A stretch of 64,000 bases of DNA from Marinobacter lipolyticus (GCF_018424605.1 NZ_QTKT01000001.1:186001-250000); one strand, 5' to 3'; shown: positions 32,064-42,027, counted from the first letter of the stretch. The notes: generated by a model not told the origin, from the sequence alone. A program made the numbers and translations.

Positions 32064-33815
32064 TCAGGGGCTGTTCCTGATGTCCACGTAGAGTACCAGA
32101 CTTTGACCCGGCTGCAGATAACGTGCTGAGTTCAGGTCATTCCAGCTTGCGATATCGCTCACATTCACGGAAAAGCGATTGGCAATGACTGACAGGGAAT
32201 CGCCCTTGCGCACGCGGTAGCCCACTTTTCGAACCATGGCCTTGTTCCGTCCGGAGGAGGCAACAGACGTGGCCTGTCCGGACTTGGACCAGATCACAAT
32301 CTGCTTTCCGGGCATCAGCGGATCACCCGGCGCCATGTTGTTCCACGCCGCCACCTGGCGTACGGAGACCCGGTGCTCCCGTGCGATATCCCAGAAGGTA
32401 TCGCCCCGCTTGATGGTGTAGTCCACGCGGGTGCCACTGCGGTTGCGGGACTGCTTGCGTTCCAGGCGCTGGCCGGCGCTCAGGGCATACTGCTCAGAAT
32501 CCTTGCTGGCCGAAGGAATCATCAGCCGTTGACCGATCCGGATCATGTCACCGTCGAGATTGTTGACGCGGCGGATCACCGCTGCGGTTGTGGAAAATTT
32601 GCGGGCAACCGTGCTCAGGCTGTCTCCGGATTCAACCTCATAATTTCGCCAGGCCACCCGTTCATTGGCTGGAATGTTTCGAAGAGCTTCGCTGAAAATA
32701 GCGGCTTTCTCCTTGGGAACCAGCAGACGATGGGGGCCGTCCGGAGAGGTCGCCCAGCGGTTGAATGAGGGGTTGAGCAGATAGATTTCGTCCACATCCA
32801 CACTGGCGAGCTTGGCCGCCTGCGCCAGATCGAGCTGGGAGCCGGTTTCGACCACCTCGAAATAGGGCTCGTCGTTCAAGGGTGGGAGGTCGATGCCGTA
32901 GGCTTCGGGATTGTCGAATATCTTGGCCAGTGCAATCAGCTTGGGAACGTAATGAGTGGTTTCCCGGGGAAGTTTCAGCGACCAGTAATCCGTGGGTTTG
33001 CCAGCATTCCGGTTGCGACGCATGGCAATCGATACGGTTCCGCCACCACTGTTATAGGCCGCCAGAGCCAGGGTGTAATCCCCATCGAAACGGTTGGCCA
33101 GGCGATCCAGATAGGTGAGGGCGGCATCGGTCGCCGCAATAACGTCACGGCGCTCATCGTGCCACCAGCTCTGGGTCAGCCCGAAATACTTGCCTGTGCT
33201 CGGGATGAACTGCCACAAACCGGCGGCTCGGCCGTGTGAGTAGGCAAAGGGATCAAACGCGCTCTCGACAATCGGCAGCAGGGCAAGCTCGGTGGGCAGC
33301 CCCCGTTTTTCGGTTTCGGTAATGATGTAGTGCAAATATCGACTGCCGCGCTCGACCACCCGATCGATGTACCGGGGGTGCTTGCGGTACCAGTCCAGTT
33401 GCGTCTTGACCCGGGGATCGGTCACCTCATGGTCCAGGGCAAAACCGGCTCGCAGGCGGTGCCACAGGTCTGGCGTCGCGTCTGCTTCCTCCTTGCTGCG
33501 ATCCGAGGGTTGATCGAGCCGGGAGCGGGCGCCTTCCGCTGCGGCCTTGAGGCCCGGCGAAATAGCGTCATCAAGTTCCGTGCGGGCATCTTCGCCGTCG
33601 GGGTTGCCGGATTCCACCGATTCCTTGAGCTCGTCATCACCGGCGGCCACCGTCAGCGTTCGGCTTTCGAGCGGGTTGTCTGATCCCGATCCGCTCTGTT
33701 CGTCGTCGAAATAACTTGCCGGATTCATCCAGTCTGGCGTGGTGTTTTCCAGTGTTGTACAGGCGCTTACGACGGCGCTGGCGAGTAACAGAGTGGAAAG
33801 GCGTCTGACCGACAT
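32064..33815 (-). CDS. mltD: Membrane-bound lytic murein transglycosylase D
   Basis: Lipoprotein that cleaves the peptidoglycan glycan chain. The lipobox is VVSAC with acylated Cys19 followed by Thr, predicting the outer membrane. The SLT domain has the catalytic glutamate in LPIVESAFDPFAYSHG and the AAGLWQFIPSTGKYFGL signature. Three LysM repeats follow (YEVESGDSLSTVA, YTIKRGDTFWDIA, YRVRKGDSLSVIA). At 583 residues it is longer than E. coli MltD (452), mainly through an acidic linker after the lipobox. Its place between yejA and gloB matches Pseudomonas. Confidence 0.95.
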   Translation of the reverse strand: MSVRRLSTLLLASAVVSACTTLENTTPDWMNPASYFDDEQSGSGSDNPLESRTLTVAAGDDELKESVESGNPDGEDARTELDDAISPGLKAAAEGARSRLDQPSDRSKEEADATPDLWHRLRAGFALDHEVTDPRVKTQLDWYRKHPRYIDRVVERGSRYLHYIITETEKRGLPTELALLPIVESAFDPFAYSHGRAAGLWQFIPSTGKYFGLTQSWWHDERRDVIAATDAALTYLDRLANRFDGDYTLALAAYNSGGGTVSIAMRRNRNAGKPTDYWSLKLPRETTHYVPKLIALAKIFDNPEAYGIDLPPLNDEPYFEVVETGSQLDLAQAAKLASVDVDEIYLLNPSFNRWATSPDGPHRLLVPKEKAAIFSEALRNIPANERVAWRNYEVESGDSLSTVARKFSTTAAVIRRVNNLDGDMIRIGQRLMIPSASKDSEQYALSAGQRLERKQSRNRSGTRVDYTIKRGDTFWDIAREHRVSVRQVAAWNNMAPGDPLMPGKQIVIWSKSGQATSVASSGRNKAMVRKVGYRVRKGDSLSVIANRFSVNVSDIASWNDLNSARYLQPGQSLVLYVDIRNSP

Positions 33816-33962
33816 AGTTGTACTTCCGGCTGGCTGACAATGCCGGGGTGTGTAGAAAAGCCCGGCATATTTAGTGAGTTATGGCGCTGAATTCGAACGG
33901 ATTCTATGGGAAGCGTTCGAAAAGGGTCAAGAAACCTCTCGTTACGTCATTGAGAGGATTTG

Positions 33963-34766
33963 TTAACCACTCCGGAAGTTATCTTTGCCATGACGCACCG
34001 CTGCGAACACATCGTTCGCGGAGTTCGCTGGCAAGCCGTTGTCGGCACAGTAGGTTTCCGCTGCCGCGATGACCTCCGGGTCGTCCCAGCGCAGAAACGG
34101 GTTCATTTGCTTTTCCTCGCCCAGCACCGAGGGCACTGTAGGTTTGCCGTTGTCGCGCAGGCTCTGGCAGTGACTCTCGAATTGTCTCAGGGCCTCATCT
34201 TCCGGTAACCAGTGACGGGCGAAGCGAAGGTTTGCCAGGGTATATTCGTGGGCACAGTACACCCGGGTATCGTCAGGTAATTGCCGCAGATTTTCGAGCG
34301 ACTCCCGCATCTGTGCCGGGGAACCTTCGAAAAGCCGGCCGCAACCGCAGACAAAGAGGGTGTCTCCGCAGAACAGCAGTGGATGCCCGGCAACCGGGGT
34401 CTCGGAGAAGAACGCGATATGGTCCAGGGTGTGGCCGGGTACCGCCAACACACTGAAGGTGAGCGAATTCCAGACAACTTCATCGCCCGGGTGAACGGGA
34501 TTGGTAATCCCCTTGAAGGGCGACCCGGCAGGGCCGACGATCCGGCAGTCACCGGCGTCGGCAGCGAGACTGCTGACCCCACCAACGTGATCAGGATGGT
34601 GGTGGGTAACCAGGATAATATCGAGAGTGAGACCTTTCTGGCTCAGGTGCTCCCGCACCGGTTCAGCCTGGCCCGGGTCGACAATCAGGGCTTTGCCCGA
34701 CTGCGGGTCCTCAAGGCACCAGATATAGTTGTCATTGAACGCAGGAATCGGCGTAATGGTCAGCAT
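33963..34766 (-). CDS. gloB: Hydroxyacylglutathione hydrolase (glyoxalase II)
   Basis: Hydrolyses S-lactoylglutathione to lactate and glutathione, detoxifying methylglyoxal. The 267-residue metallo-beta-lactamase fold has the metal motif THHHPDH (54-60) and later metal ligands in VPGHTLDH and CGDTLF. The glutathione-binding C-terminal part ([13 protein letters not shown]) is present. It is divergent from the methyltransferase gene, with 96 bp between the two starts for both promoters. Confidence 0.95.
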   Translation of the reverse strand: MLTITPIPAFNDNYIWCLEDPQSGKALIVDPGQAEPVREHLSQKGLTLDIILVTHHHPDHVGGVSSLAADAGDCRIVGPAGSPFKGITNPVHPGDEVVWNSLTFSVLAVPGHTLDHIAFFSETPVAGHPLLFCGDTLFVCGCGRLFEGSPAQMRESLENLRQLPDDTRVYCAHEYTLANLRFARHWLPEDEALRQFESHCQSLRDNGKPTVPSVLGEEKQMNPFLRWDDPEVIAAAETYCADNGLPANSANDVFAAVRHGKDNFRSG

Positions 34767-34862
34767 GGGGCCTCACATGTAGCGATGGAATGTCCCTGTT
34801 ATCATAGTGCATTACACTGGTTGCCCCCAAGGGTGACCCAGAACGCTCAGGGGTGTAGAAAG

Positions 34863-35675
34863 ATGCCTTCCCATGTACCCGTGGATTACGCAATTCGGCA
34901 CGACAGCTTCGAGCGTTGGTACCAGACGCCTCTGGGCCGGGCTTTGCTGGCAGATCAACGTGCCTGTGTCGACACGCATCTGAGCAACCTGACGGGCGCA
35001 CGCCAGCTGCAGGTGGGCATCAGCCACCGCTTCCCGCTGGCCAGCGGCACCGACTTCTCCCAGAAAATCGTCACTACGCCCCACTGGAGCCCGGCGATTC
35101 CGGATGGGGTCACCGTGTGTGATGCCGATGAACTTCCGTTTCCCGGGGATTCCATGGATCTGGTCATTCTGCACCACACGGCTGACTTTTCGCCGCACCC
35201 TCACCAGGTGCTGCGGGAGGCGTCGCGGGTGCTAAGGGGAGAGGGGTCAATACTGTTGATTGGCTTCAACCCGCTCAGTTTGTGGGGGCTTCGACGGGCT
35301 ATTTCGCGATCTCGAAGCGGGCCATGGGGCGGTCGGTTTCTGATGAGAAGCCGAATGGAGGATTGGCTGCGGCTGCTGGATTTCTCTGTGGAGTACTCCC
35401 GCTCCTGCTTCAACCGGTTGCCGTTGCAACGGCCCGTGAGCGACCGAAGCGTGGCCTTTATGGACTCGCTCAGCGGCAATGGAATTCTGCCTGTTGGCGC
35501 CTATTACTGTATCCTTGCCAAAAAACGCGTATGTTCACGCATACCCCGGCGGCCGGTCTGGCGGCAGCAGAAAGTCATTCCATTACCTGGAACCGGCGCT
35601 GTGAGCGCCTCCCGTGGAAGTGTCAGCCGGACCTGCATTGAAACATCAAATCATGGGAGTGGTCATGGCCGGTAA
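34863..35675 (+). CDS. Class I SAM-dependent methyltransferase (gloB-rnhA region type)
   Basis: Rossmann-fold methyltransferase of unknown substrate, 270 residues. Visible pieces are the acidic/SAM region [21 protein letters not shown], the [22 protein letters not shown] motif, and a tail rich in Arg/Pro. The start is set at ATG 34863 because an upstream in-frame extension lies antisense to gloB. The same gene sits before rnhA in Pseudomonas. Its 3' end overlaps rnhA by 11 nt. Confidence 0.8.
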   Translation: MPSHVPVDYAIRHDSFERWYQTPLGRALLADQRACVDTHLSNLTGARQLQVGISHRFPLASGTDFSQKIVTTPHWSPAIPDGVTVCDADELPFPGDSMDLVILHHTADFSPHPHQVLREASRVLRGEGSILLIGFNPLSLWGLRRAISRSRSGPWGGRFLMRSRMEDWLRLLDFSVEYSRSCFNRLPLQRPVSDRSVAFMDSLSGNGILPVGAYYCILAKKRVCSRIPRRPVWRQQKVIPLPGTGAVSASRGSVSRTCIETSNHGSGHGR

Positions 35676-36108
35676 GGTCGTTCTTTATACTGACGGTGCC
35701 TGCAAAGGCAACCCCGGGCCCGGCGGATGGGGCGTCGTGCTTCGCTATGGCGATGTCAGAAAAACGCTCCATGGTGGCGAATCGCAAACCACCAATAACC
35801 GAATGGAGCTGATGGCTGCGATCCGTGGCCTTGAAGCACTGAAGCGACCCTGCAACGTCGAGCTCTACACCGATTCGCAGTACGTCCGAAAAGGCATCAC
35901 CGAGTGGATGGCGGGATGGAAGCGCAACGGCTGGAAAACGGCCGCCAAAAAGCCCGTCAAGAACGAGGACCTCTGGCGGGAACTGGATGAGGAGGTTGCC
36001 CGGCACAGTGTGAACTGGCACTGGGTAAAAGGACACTCCGGCGTACCCGACAACGAGCTGGCGGATGAGCTGGCGAACCGGGGCGTGGAAGAATTGGCGA
36101 ACGCTTAG
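35665..36108 (+). CDS. rnhA: Ribonuclease HI
   Basis: Cuts RNA in RNA-DNA hybrids. The 147 residues carry the full DEDD active site in E. coli numbering: Asp10, Glu48, Asp70, Asp134, plus His124. GGGAG lies a few nucleotides before ATG 35665; the in-frame codons further upstream lie inside the methyltransferase gene. Unlike E. coli, where rnhA and dnaQ diverge, here both point the same way and form one unit. Confidence 0.95.
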   Translation: MAGKVVLYTDGACKGNPGPGGWGVVLRYGDVRKTLHGGESQTTNNRMELMAAIRGLEALKRPCNVELYTDSQYVRKGITEWMAGWKRNGWKTAAKKPVKNEDLWRELDEEVARHSVNWHWVKGHSGVPDNELADELANRGVEELANA

Positions 36109-36125
36109 TCAGCAGAAGGCAGGGC

Positions 36126-36839
36126 ATGAGACAGATCGTACTGGACACAGAAACCACGGGCATTGACCCGAACGAAGGCCACCGGATCATCGAAATCGGG
36201 TGTGTTGAAATGGTCGAGCGCCAGCTTACCGGCCGCAATTACCATGTCTATATCAACCCTGAGCGGGAAGTGGAAGCCGAGGCGATTACCGTTCACGGTA
36301 TTACCAACGAGTTCCTGGCGGACAAGCCGGTGTTCTCTGAAATCGCCGACGAATTTTTCGAGTTCATCAAAGGCGCCGAGCTGGTCATCCACAACGCGGC
36401 ATTCGACATCGGATTCATGGATTCCGAATTCGCTCGCCTCAAGCCGGTCCGCAAAACCGCTGATCATTGTGGCGTTGTCGATTCTCTGGCCATTGCCCGC
36501 AAAAAACACCCGGGCCAGAAAAACAATCTGGATGCACTGTGTAAACGCTATGGCGTTGACAACAGCAACCGGGAACTCCACGGTGCATTGCTGGATGCGG
36601 AGATCCTTGCCGACGTGTATCTGCTGCTCACGGGCGGACAGACCGCGTTGTCTCTTGATGCCGGCAGTGAAGAGGGTGGCGAGTCCGGCGGCATTCGCCG
36701 ATTGGCGGCTGAGAGGCCGTCATTGAGAGTGCTGAGGGCCACGTCAGACGAGAACAGCGCCCATGATGAGTTCATGGAAGCCCTGGCGAAGCAGGCAGGC
36801 GGCACGGTTTGGGATCGTATCCAGAACCCGGGGAGCTGA
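36126..36839 (+). CDS. dnaQ: DNA polymerase III epsilon subunit (3'-5' proofreading exonuclease)
   Basis: Proofreading subunit of the replicase. Of 237 residues, the exonuclease domain (about 1-175) has Asp7/Glu9 in LDTETTG, the HNAAFDIGFMD motif, and His152/Asp157 (ELHGALLDAE). A beta-clamp-binding motif QTALSL follows at 172-177, comparable to QTSMAF in E. coli, and the tail should bind the alpha subunit. It is 17 nt after rnhA. Confidence 0.94.
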   Translation: MRQIVLDTETTGIDPNEGHRIIEIGCVEMVERQLTGRNYHVYINPEREVEAEAITVHGITNEFLADKPVFSEIADEFFEFIKGAELVIHNAAFDIGFMDSEFARLKPVRKTADHCGVVDSLAIARKKHPGQKNNLDALCKRYGVDNSNRELHGALLDAEILADVYLLLTGGQTALSLDAGSEEGGESGGIRRLAAERPSLRVLRATSDENSAHDEFMEALAKQAGGTVWDRIQNPGS

Positions 36840-36912
36840 GGGCGGCCCGACACCGCTGGAAGCGGAAGTGAGAACTGGATCTTTCTGTACCATTTGTTAC
36901 ATTCCGGGTTTC

Positions 36913-36940
36913 TTGAGCAGCTTGAGTTTTGTGTTATAAG
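36913..36940 (+). promoter_or_regulatory. Putative sigma-70 promoter for fimL
   Basis: TTGAGC (36913-36918), 16-bp spacer, TATAAG (36935-36940), in the 194-bp gap between dnaQ and fimL. Not strong, but the best pair in the gap. Confidence 0.4.
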
Positions 36941-37033
36941 TAATGATAAGTTCGCCAGTTTTTTGCGAGCAGCAACTGGAACAGCAACAAGAACAGGACG
37001 CGGTAGTCTCCGCAACATTAACAGGAAGCGTTT

Positions 37034-38740
37034 ATGGTTCAATCGTCTCTGGCGACGAAATCGCAGTCTTTTGATCTGGTCAAAAGTGAAATTGAGCAGA
37101 CCATAAAGCAGGCAGAATCGAGCCTCGAACGCTTCCAGGAAAACCGTGAGAGCGGGGAAGATCTTCAAAACTGCCTCGACTTCCTGAACCAGCTGCGCGG
37201 CATATTCATTCTTGTCGAGCTGCGGGGCGGAACCCTCCTTTGCCAGGAAGCGGTCAGCATGGCCAACGACGTTCCTGTCGGCGCCAATGATGACAAGAAC
37301 ATCCTTCTCACCACCCTGAACAGTGCACTGTTTATCCTCCGTCGCTACGTGGAGTATTACCACCAACAGCGCGCGGACCATCCCGAATTGCTGTTGCCGG
37401 TCATTAACGAACTGCGCGAAGCCCGCAAGGAAAAGCCTTACCCCGAATCCTGTTTCTTTGAAATCGATCTGAAGGAGCGGCCAGATTTCTGCGCCAACCT
37501 CTCTCTGGAGCCATTCGAAGGTAATGAGGCGGAGTACGAAATTTTTGGGCGTCGCATGCGGCTGACCTTTCAGGTCGCGCTTCTGGGAATTCTGCGTGAA
37601 CGTAATGAAGTGGTCAGCAAAAAACTCTTCGGACGCGCAGCCCGTGGTCTGGCGCGCCTTTGCCATGGCGCACCCATGGGGCAGATGTGGTGTCTCGTCG
37701 CCATCGTCGCCGACACCATGCTTGACCGGGCCATGCCGTTCACCAAAGCGCGCAAGCGGATGTTCATGCGGGTAGAGAAGTACGCCAGGGAAGTGGTGTA
37801 TGTAGGCAAGGTTGCGACCGCCAAGGATGCTCCTGATTCGCTGATCCGTGACCTGGTCTATCTGCTTTACCGCAGCGGCTCCGGCAACCCCGAAGTGACC
37901 AACCTGTTGGCCACCTATCGGTTGGCGCCGACGGAATACCCTGATTCCATGATGGCGGCCCACGCGCGCCGTCTCTACGGCCCGGGCTCGGATGTTCTGA
38001 AATCGCTCTCCGACGCGCTGCAGGACGAGCTGAATCAGCTCAAGGACAAGCTGGATATCATCGAGCGCGGGATCGAACCGGATCTTGCGGAGCTGGCTTC
38101 GATCGCTGATACCCTTGAACGCCTTGGCAACACCTTGCTGATGCTGGATCTGAATAAGCTGGCGGGCCGCTGTCGTGAAGAAGCTGACCGACTGCGGGCC
38201 TGGGAGTCCGAGTCGCGGCTTCCGGCGGACGACGAGCTTTACGCGTTGGCAGATTCTGTTCTGGGTATCGAGGATGCGGTGTTGCAGATCGTCACCCGCG
38301 GTATAACCTCGGAAACCGACGCCATGGCAACCGGGGATCGGAAACAGGAAGAATCCCTGTACCTCCAGGAAGCCCTATATGTTGTCGCCGACGAAGCCCG
38401 GGGGGCACTGACCCTCGCGAAGCGTGCGATAACCGCATTCATCGAATCCGATTACGACAAGCTACATCTGGCCAACCTGCCTGCGACCCTCCACAGCATC
38501 TGGGGCGGACTGCAGATGGTGAATGACCCTGCGGCGGCGGATGTGCTGGCCAGGGTCGCTGCATCGATCCAGGATCGCCTGCTTGATGCCCGGGAAGCAC
38601 CGGCATCCCAGGTGCTGGAAGCGCTGGCGGATGCGTTGACCTCGCTGGAGTATTACATCGAAAGCATTGGCAAGCGGGAAGAGCGGAACGCGGATCTGCT
38701 GCGCCTTGCCGAATCCTCGCTGGATGACGTGGGGCTCTAG
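37034..38740 (+). CDS. fimL: FimL-like scaffold protein of the Pil-Chp system
   Basis: In Pseudomonas aeruginosa FimL resembles the N-terminal part of the chemotaxis kinase ChpA and links the Pil-Chp system with FimV and adenylate cyclase to raise cAMP for twitching motility. This protein is 568 residues, near the P. aeruginosa length. It begins with a helical Hpt-like domain (VKSEIEQTIKQAESSLERF, FLNQLRGIFILVELRGG), continues with a helical middle, and ends in a second Hpt-like bundle. No kinase, receiver or membrane segment is seen. Its place soon after rnhA-dnaQ agrees with P. aeruginosa. The call rests on family resemblance and gene order. Confidence 0.78.
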   Translation: MVQSSLATKSQSFDLVKSEIEQTIKQAESSLERFQENRESGEDLQNCLDFLNQLRGIFILVELRGGTLLCQEAVSMANDVPVGANDDKNILLTTLNSALFILRRYVEYYHQQRADHPELLLPVINELREARKEKPYPESCFFEIDLKERPDFCANLSLEPFEGNEAEYEIFGRRMRLTFQVALLGILRERNEVVSKKLFGRAARGLARLCHGAPMGQMWCLVAIVADTMLDRAMPFTKARKRMFMRVEKYAREVVYVGKVATAKDAPDSLIRDLVYLLYRSGSGNPEVTNLLATYRLAPTEYPDSMMAAHARRLYGPGSDVLKSLSDALQDELNQLKDKLDIIERGIEPDLAELASIADTLERLGNTLLMLDLNKLAGRCREEADRLRAWESESRLPADDELYALADSVLGIEDAVLQIVTRGITSETDAMATGDRKQEESLYLQEALYVVADEARGALTLAKRAITAFIESDYDKLHLANLPATLHSIWGGLQMVNDPAAADVLARVAASIQDRLLDAREAPASQVLEALADALTSLEYYIESIGKREERNADLLRLAESSLDDVGL

Positions 38741-38748
38741 GCGAAAAA

Positions 38749-38772
38749 AAACCCTGCCGCGGGGCAGGGTTT
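38749..38772. terminator. Bidirectional terminator between fimL and the SCP2 gene
   Basis: Ten-bp stem AAACCCTGCC/GGCAGGGTTT (38749-38758, 38763-38772) with a GCGG loop, preceded by a run of A on the plus strand, which becomes a T-run for the minus-strand gene. Confidence 0.85.
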
Positions 38773-38799
38773 CTTCGGAACGATGTCCTCGGGGCAGGA

Positions 38800-39114
38800 T
38801 CAGCCCATCTTGAACAGCTCGCCCAGTTTGGTCGCCAGCATCATGTCGCCTTCGGCGCGCAGCTGTCCGGCCATGAATGCCTGCATACCGTCAGTTTCAC
38901 CGGAAACAATGCCCTGCAGGGTTTCTGAGTTCATGATCAGGGTGACGGAAGGATCGTCATGCGCACCTTCGTGAAGCTTGCAGGTGCCATCCTTGATGAC
39001 CAGGTGATAGGTTTTGTCATCTTCGATGTCGAACTGAAACACCAGATCCAGGCCTTCGGCTGCGTCTGCGTTGAAATTCTGTTCGAGCTTTTCAAATACC
39101 TGAGCTACAGACAT
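38800..39114 (-). CDS. SCP2 sterol-binding domain protein
   Basis: Small cytoplasmic protein of 104 residues consisting of one SCP2-like lipid-binding domain: LDLVFQFDIEDDKTYHLVIKDG, a Ser/Thr strand, then ETDGMQAFMAGQLRAEGDMMLATKL in two segments, which is the conserved hydrophobic groove. Such proteins bind fatty acyl or sterol-like ligands; the true ligand here is unknown. It is divergent from sohB across a 224-bp gap. Confidence 0.88.
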   Translation of the reverse strand: MSVAQVFEKLEQNFNADAAEGLDLVFQFDIEDDKTYHLVIKDGTCKLHEGAHDDPSVTLIMNSETLQGIVSGETDGMQAFMAGQLRAEGDMMLATKLGELFKMG

Positions 39115-39338
39115 TATTTTACCCTTTTTGATGATTGTCTTGGCTTGTCGGCGGCTGTGAGATGTCCGGTTTGAGCCTGTTCCGGACCGAAGGAGAGCCG
39201 ACCTAGCAATCCGACTTTAGGGTGACATATCGACAGTGTCAACCTCTATCGAACGCTTGTTTAAAAATCCGGTTCGCTTACTACGACCAATCCGGTAAGT
39301 TACAATCACCGTCTCAAAAATCTGCCTGGAGAAGCATT

Positions 39339-40403
39339 TTGGAATTTCTGACAGAGTTCGGTTTGTTCGTCGCGAAAGCCGTGACACTGGTTATCGCCTT
39401 GATCGTCGTTATCTCGGTCATGCTGTCGGCTGCTCAGAAGGAAAAGGGCGAAGATCATAGTGATGGTGAACTTCGGGCACGAAAACTGAATGACAAGTAC
39501 CGCAAGCTGCGGGAGTCGTTGCAGGCACGCCTGCTTTCCGAGCACGAACGTAAGGTCTGGGCCAAACAGCGCAAGAAAGAAGACAAAGCCCGCACCAAAG
39601 CTGAAAAAACGAAGCACAAGGCAGCGGACACGCCAGAAGAAGCTAAAAAACGGGTTTTTGTTCTCGATTTTGACGGGGATATCAAGGCGAGTGACACCGA
39701 TCCCTTGCGCCGTGCTATCACCGCCGTTCTGAGTCTCGCGCGGCCTGATCAGGATGAAGTGGTGATTCGCCTGGAAAGCGGCGGAGGGCTGGTGCATTCC
39801 TATGGCCTCGCCGCCGCGCAGCTCGACCGCATACGCAGCAAGGGCATCCATCTGACCGCCTGTGTCGATAAAGTAGCGGCCAGCGGTGGTTACATGATGG
39901 CCTGCGTGGCGGACAGGATCGTGGCATCGCCCTTCGCCGTTCTGGGGTCTATTGGCGTTGTGGCCCAGCTGCCGAACTTTCATCGGTTGCTGAAAAAGAA
40001 CAATGTGGATTTTGAGGTGCTGACTGCGGGCGAACACAAGCGAACGCTGACGGTTTTCGGAGAGAACACCGAAAAAGGTCGTCAGAAGTTCCTGGAGGAC
40101 CTTGAAGACACCCACGTGCTGTTCAAGGAGTACGTCAGCGAGCGTCGCCCGGGCCTCGATATCGCAGCGGTCGCCAATGGCGACATCTGGTTTGGCCGCC
40201 GTGCCCTGGAGGTCAAGTTGATCGACCAGATCCAGACCTCCGACGAATATCTCATTGAAGCCTGCGACAATGCCGACGTAATCTCGGTAGCATTCCAGCG
40301 CAAGCGAACACTGCCGGAAAAACTAGGTCTGGCAACCAGCGCGGCTCTCGAACATACCGTATGGCGGGTGTTGAGCGCGTTCAGGAACCAGAAAATCCAG
40401 TAG
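39339..40403 (+). CDS. sohB: SohB-type inner-membrane serine protease (S49)
   Basis: Signal-peptide-peptidase-like protease with its active site facing the periplasm. Starting at TTG 39339 the protein is 354 residues and aligns from the first residue with E. coli SohB (MELLSEYGLF versus MEFLTEFGLF). GGAGAAG (39327-39333) lies 5 nt upstream, which supports this start over longer frames. It shows an N-terminal span at about 8-30, a charged Lys-rich region, the S49 core, catalytic Ser182 in AASGGYMMA and Lys234 in GEHKRTL. Confidence 0.92.
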   Translation: MEFLTEFGLFVAKAVTLVIALIVVISVMLSAAQKEKGEDHSDGELRARKLNDKYRKLRESLQARLLSEHERKVWAKQRKKEDKARTKAEKTKHKAADTPEEAKKRVFVLDFDGDIKASDTDPLRRAITAVLSLARPDQDEVVIRLESGGGLVHSYGLAAAQLDRIRSKGIHLTACVDKVAASGGYMMACVADRIVASPFAVLGSIGVVAQLPNFHRLLKKNNVDFEVLTAGEHKRTLTVFGENTEKGRQKFLEDLEDTHVLFKEYVSERRPGLDIAAVANGDIWFGRRALEVKLIDQIQTSDEYLIEACDNADVISVAFQRKRTLPEKLGLATSAALEHTVWRVLSAFRNQKIQ

Positions 40404-40429
40404 CTGACAGGTAAATATGGAACCCAACC

Positions 40430-41428
40430 ATGACAACTGCAACGGAATTCAAAGCCTGGCGAGTTGAAGAACACAACGGGGACTATCAGGGTAGCGAGCA
40501 GACGTTGACCACTGCAGATCTCCCGCCAAATGAAGTGCTGATCAGGGTTCATTATTCGTCCCTGAACTACAAGGATGCACTGTCTGCGTCCGGGAACAAA
40601 GGCGTAACCCGGGAGTTTCCCCATACACCGGGTATTGATGCGGTGGGCGAAGTTGTGGAGTCCCAGACTGGAGAGCCCGCCGTGGGCAGCCTCGTGATCG
40701 TCACCGGTTACGACCTGGGCATGAACACTGCGGGTGGTTTTGGTCAGTTCATCCGTGTACCGGCATCCTGGTGCGTCGCCATGCCCAAGGGTTGGGATGC
40801 CCGCACGGCGATGATCTATGGTACCGCCGGCCTGACGGCCGGTCTGTGTGTGCAGAAGCTCCTCAGAATGGGTGCGAGCCCGGATCAGGGCCCGGTGGCG
40901 GTGTCTGGCGCCAGCGGCGCCGTAGGGAGTGTGGCGGTAGAGCTGCTGGCGAAACTTGGCTTTGAGGTGGTCGCCATCAGTGGTAAACAGGATCACGCCG
41001 ATGATCTAAAAGTCCTCGGCGCTTCCGACGTGGTTGGCCGCGATGCGCTGGCTGCCGGTAAAAAGCCAATGCTCAAGCCGGTTTTCGCCAACGCGGTGGA
41101 TACGGTGGGCGGGCAGCCGCTGGCTGAGCTGCTGAAGCAGATCCGTCCGGGCGGCTCGGTATCCTGCTGTGGCCTGGTCGCCGGTCCGCAGCTGGAAACG
41201 ACGGTGTTGCCGTTCATCCTTCGCGGAGTCAACCTGCTCGGTGTCGACTCCGTGGAAATTCCGCTGGCGGAAAAAGCGGCGGTCTGGGAAAAATTTGCCG
41301 GGGAATGGGCCTGCCCGAAAACCGAAGGCACTGCCCGTGACATCGGGCGGGGCCAACTGGACGGTGCCCTTAAAGCGTTCCTTAAGGGAGAGTCATCGGG
41401 CAAGATTGTTCTGGACCACGCGCTCTAG
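40430..41428 (+). CDS. acuI: AcuI/YhdH-family acrylyl-CoA reductase-like oxidoreductase
   Basis: Zinc-free medium-chain reductase. Family members reduce acrylyl-CoA to propionyl-CoA with NADPH (AcuI; YhdH in E. coli), which in marine bacteria detoxifies acrylate from DMSP breakdown. The 332 residues show FKAWRVEE, VHYSSLNYKDALS, TPGIDAVGEV, and the nucleotide-binding stretch VAVSGASGAVGSVAVELL. No dmd or ddd gene is nearby, so the DMSP link is only a possibility. Confidence 0.82.
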   Translation: MTTATEFKAWRVEEHNGDYQGSEQTLTTADLPPNEVLIRVHYSSLNYKDALSASGNKGVTREFPHTPGIDAVGEVVESQTGEPAVGSLVIVTGYDLGMNTAGGFGQFIRVPASWCVAMPKGWDARTAMIYGTAGLTAGLCVQKLLRMGASPDQGPVAVSGASGAVGSVAVELLAKLGFEVVAISGKQDHADDLKVLGASDVVGRDALAAGKKPMLKPVFANAVDTVGGQPLAELLKQIRPGGSVSCCGLVAGPQLETTVLPFILRGVNLLGVDSVEIPLAEKAAVWEKFAGEWACPKTEGTARDIGRGQLDGALKAFLKGESSGKIVLDHAL

Positions 41429-41466
41429 CAGACCTGTTCAGTCGTAGCAGGGCAGAAGTCAGCCAG

Positions 41467-41501
41467 AAAAAAAAGGGGAACCGAACCGGTTCCCCTTTTT
41501 T
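41467..41501. terminator. Bidirectional terminator after the acuI-like gene
   Basis: A-run (41467-41474), 9-bp stem GGGGAACCG/CGGTTCCCC (41475-41483, 41487-41495) with loop AAC, then a T-run (41496-41501). It serves the converging acuI-like and DUF934 genes. Confidence 0.92.
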
Positions 41502-41523
41502 ATCGACTGCGTAGAAGCCTCGC

Positions 41524-42027
41524 TCAGGAAGCCCGACGACGAAACAGCGGCACGTCGGTGTCGGTAGCGGCCTGATAGCCCTGGCTGAAAAACGTCAGAG
41601 AGCGGGCAGCTTTGGAAGCATCCTTGTCTTCCCGCAAGGCATAGCTGTCAAACCCACAGCGTTTCATGAACTGCAGTTGATCCAGCAGCACATCGCCAAT
41701 GGCACGCAACTCGTTCTGGTATCCGAAGCGCTCCCGCAACAGGCGGCCAATGCTGTAACCGCGCCCATCGCTGAATTTAGGAAAGTTTACCGCAATCAGC
41801 TTCAGCTCATTCACTAGGCCTTCCAGAAGTTCCGGTTCGTCGTGGCTGTCAAACCAGACGCCAATGTCGTCACGGCCCTCAAAGTGTTCTTTGCCGGCCA
41901 GCCACAAATCCGCGGGAATCAGGGCGGGCTGATCCGGAATGTCGAGAGACTCACCATCCGCAGGGCGGGGAACCACTACCCAGGCGTCAGAGGTGATCGC
42001 CCCGTCTTTGCTAATAATGTCAGGCAT
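41524..42027 (-). CDS. DUF934 family protein, sulfite reductase partner
   Basis: Conserved 167-residue protein that regularly follows ferredoxin/NADPH sulfite reductase genes in proteobacteria; biochemical role unproven. Visible family features are WLAGKEHFEGRDDIGVWFDS, AVNFPKFSDGRGYSIGRLLRERFG and EIRAIGDVLLDQL-like (ELRAIGDVLLDQLQFMKRCGFDSY). The ATG at 42027 overlaps the cysI stop by 8 nt, so the two are translationally coupled. A role in electron delivery or assembly of the reductase is inferred from this pairing. Confidence 0.82.
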   Translation of the reverse strand: MPDIISKDGAITSDAWVVVPRPADGESLDIPDQPALIPADLWLAGKEHFEGRDDIGVWFDSHDEPELLEGLVNELKLIAVNFPKFSDGRGYSIGRLLRERFGYQNELRAIGDVLLDQLQFMKRCGFDSYALREDKDASKAARSLTFFSQGYQAATDTDVPLFRRRAS

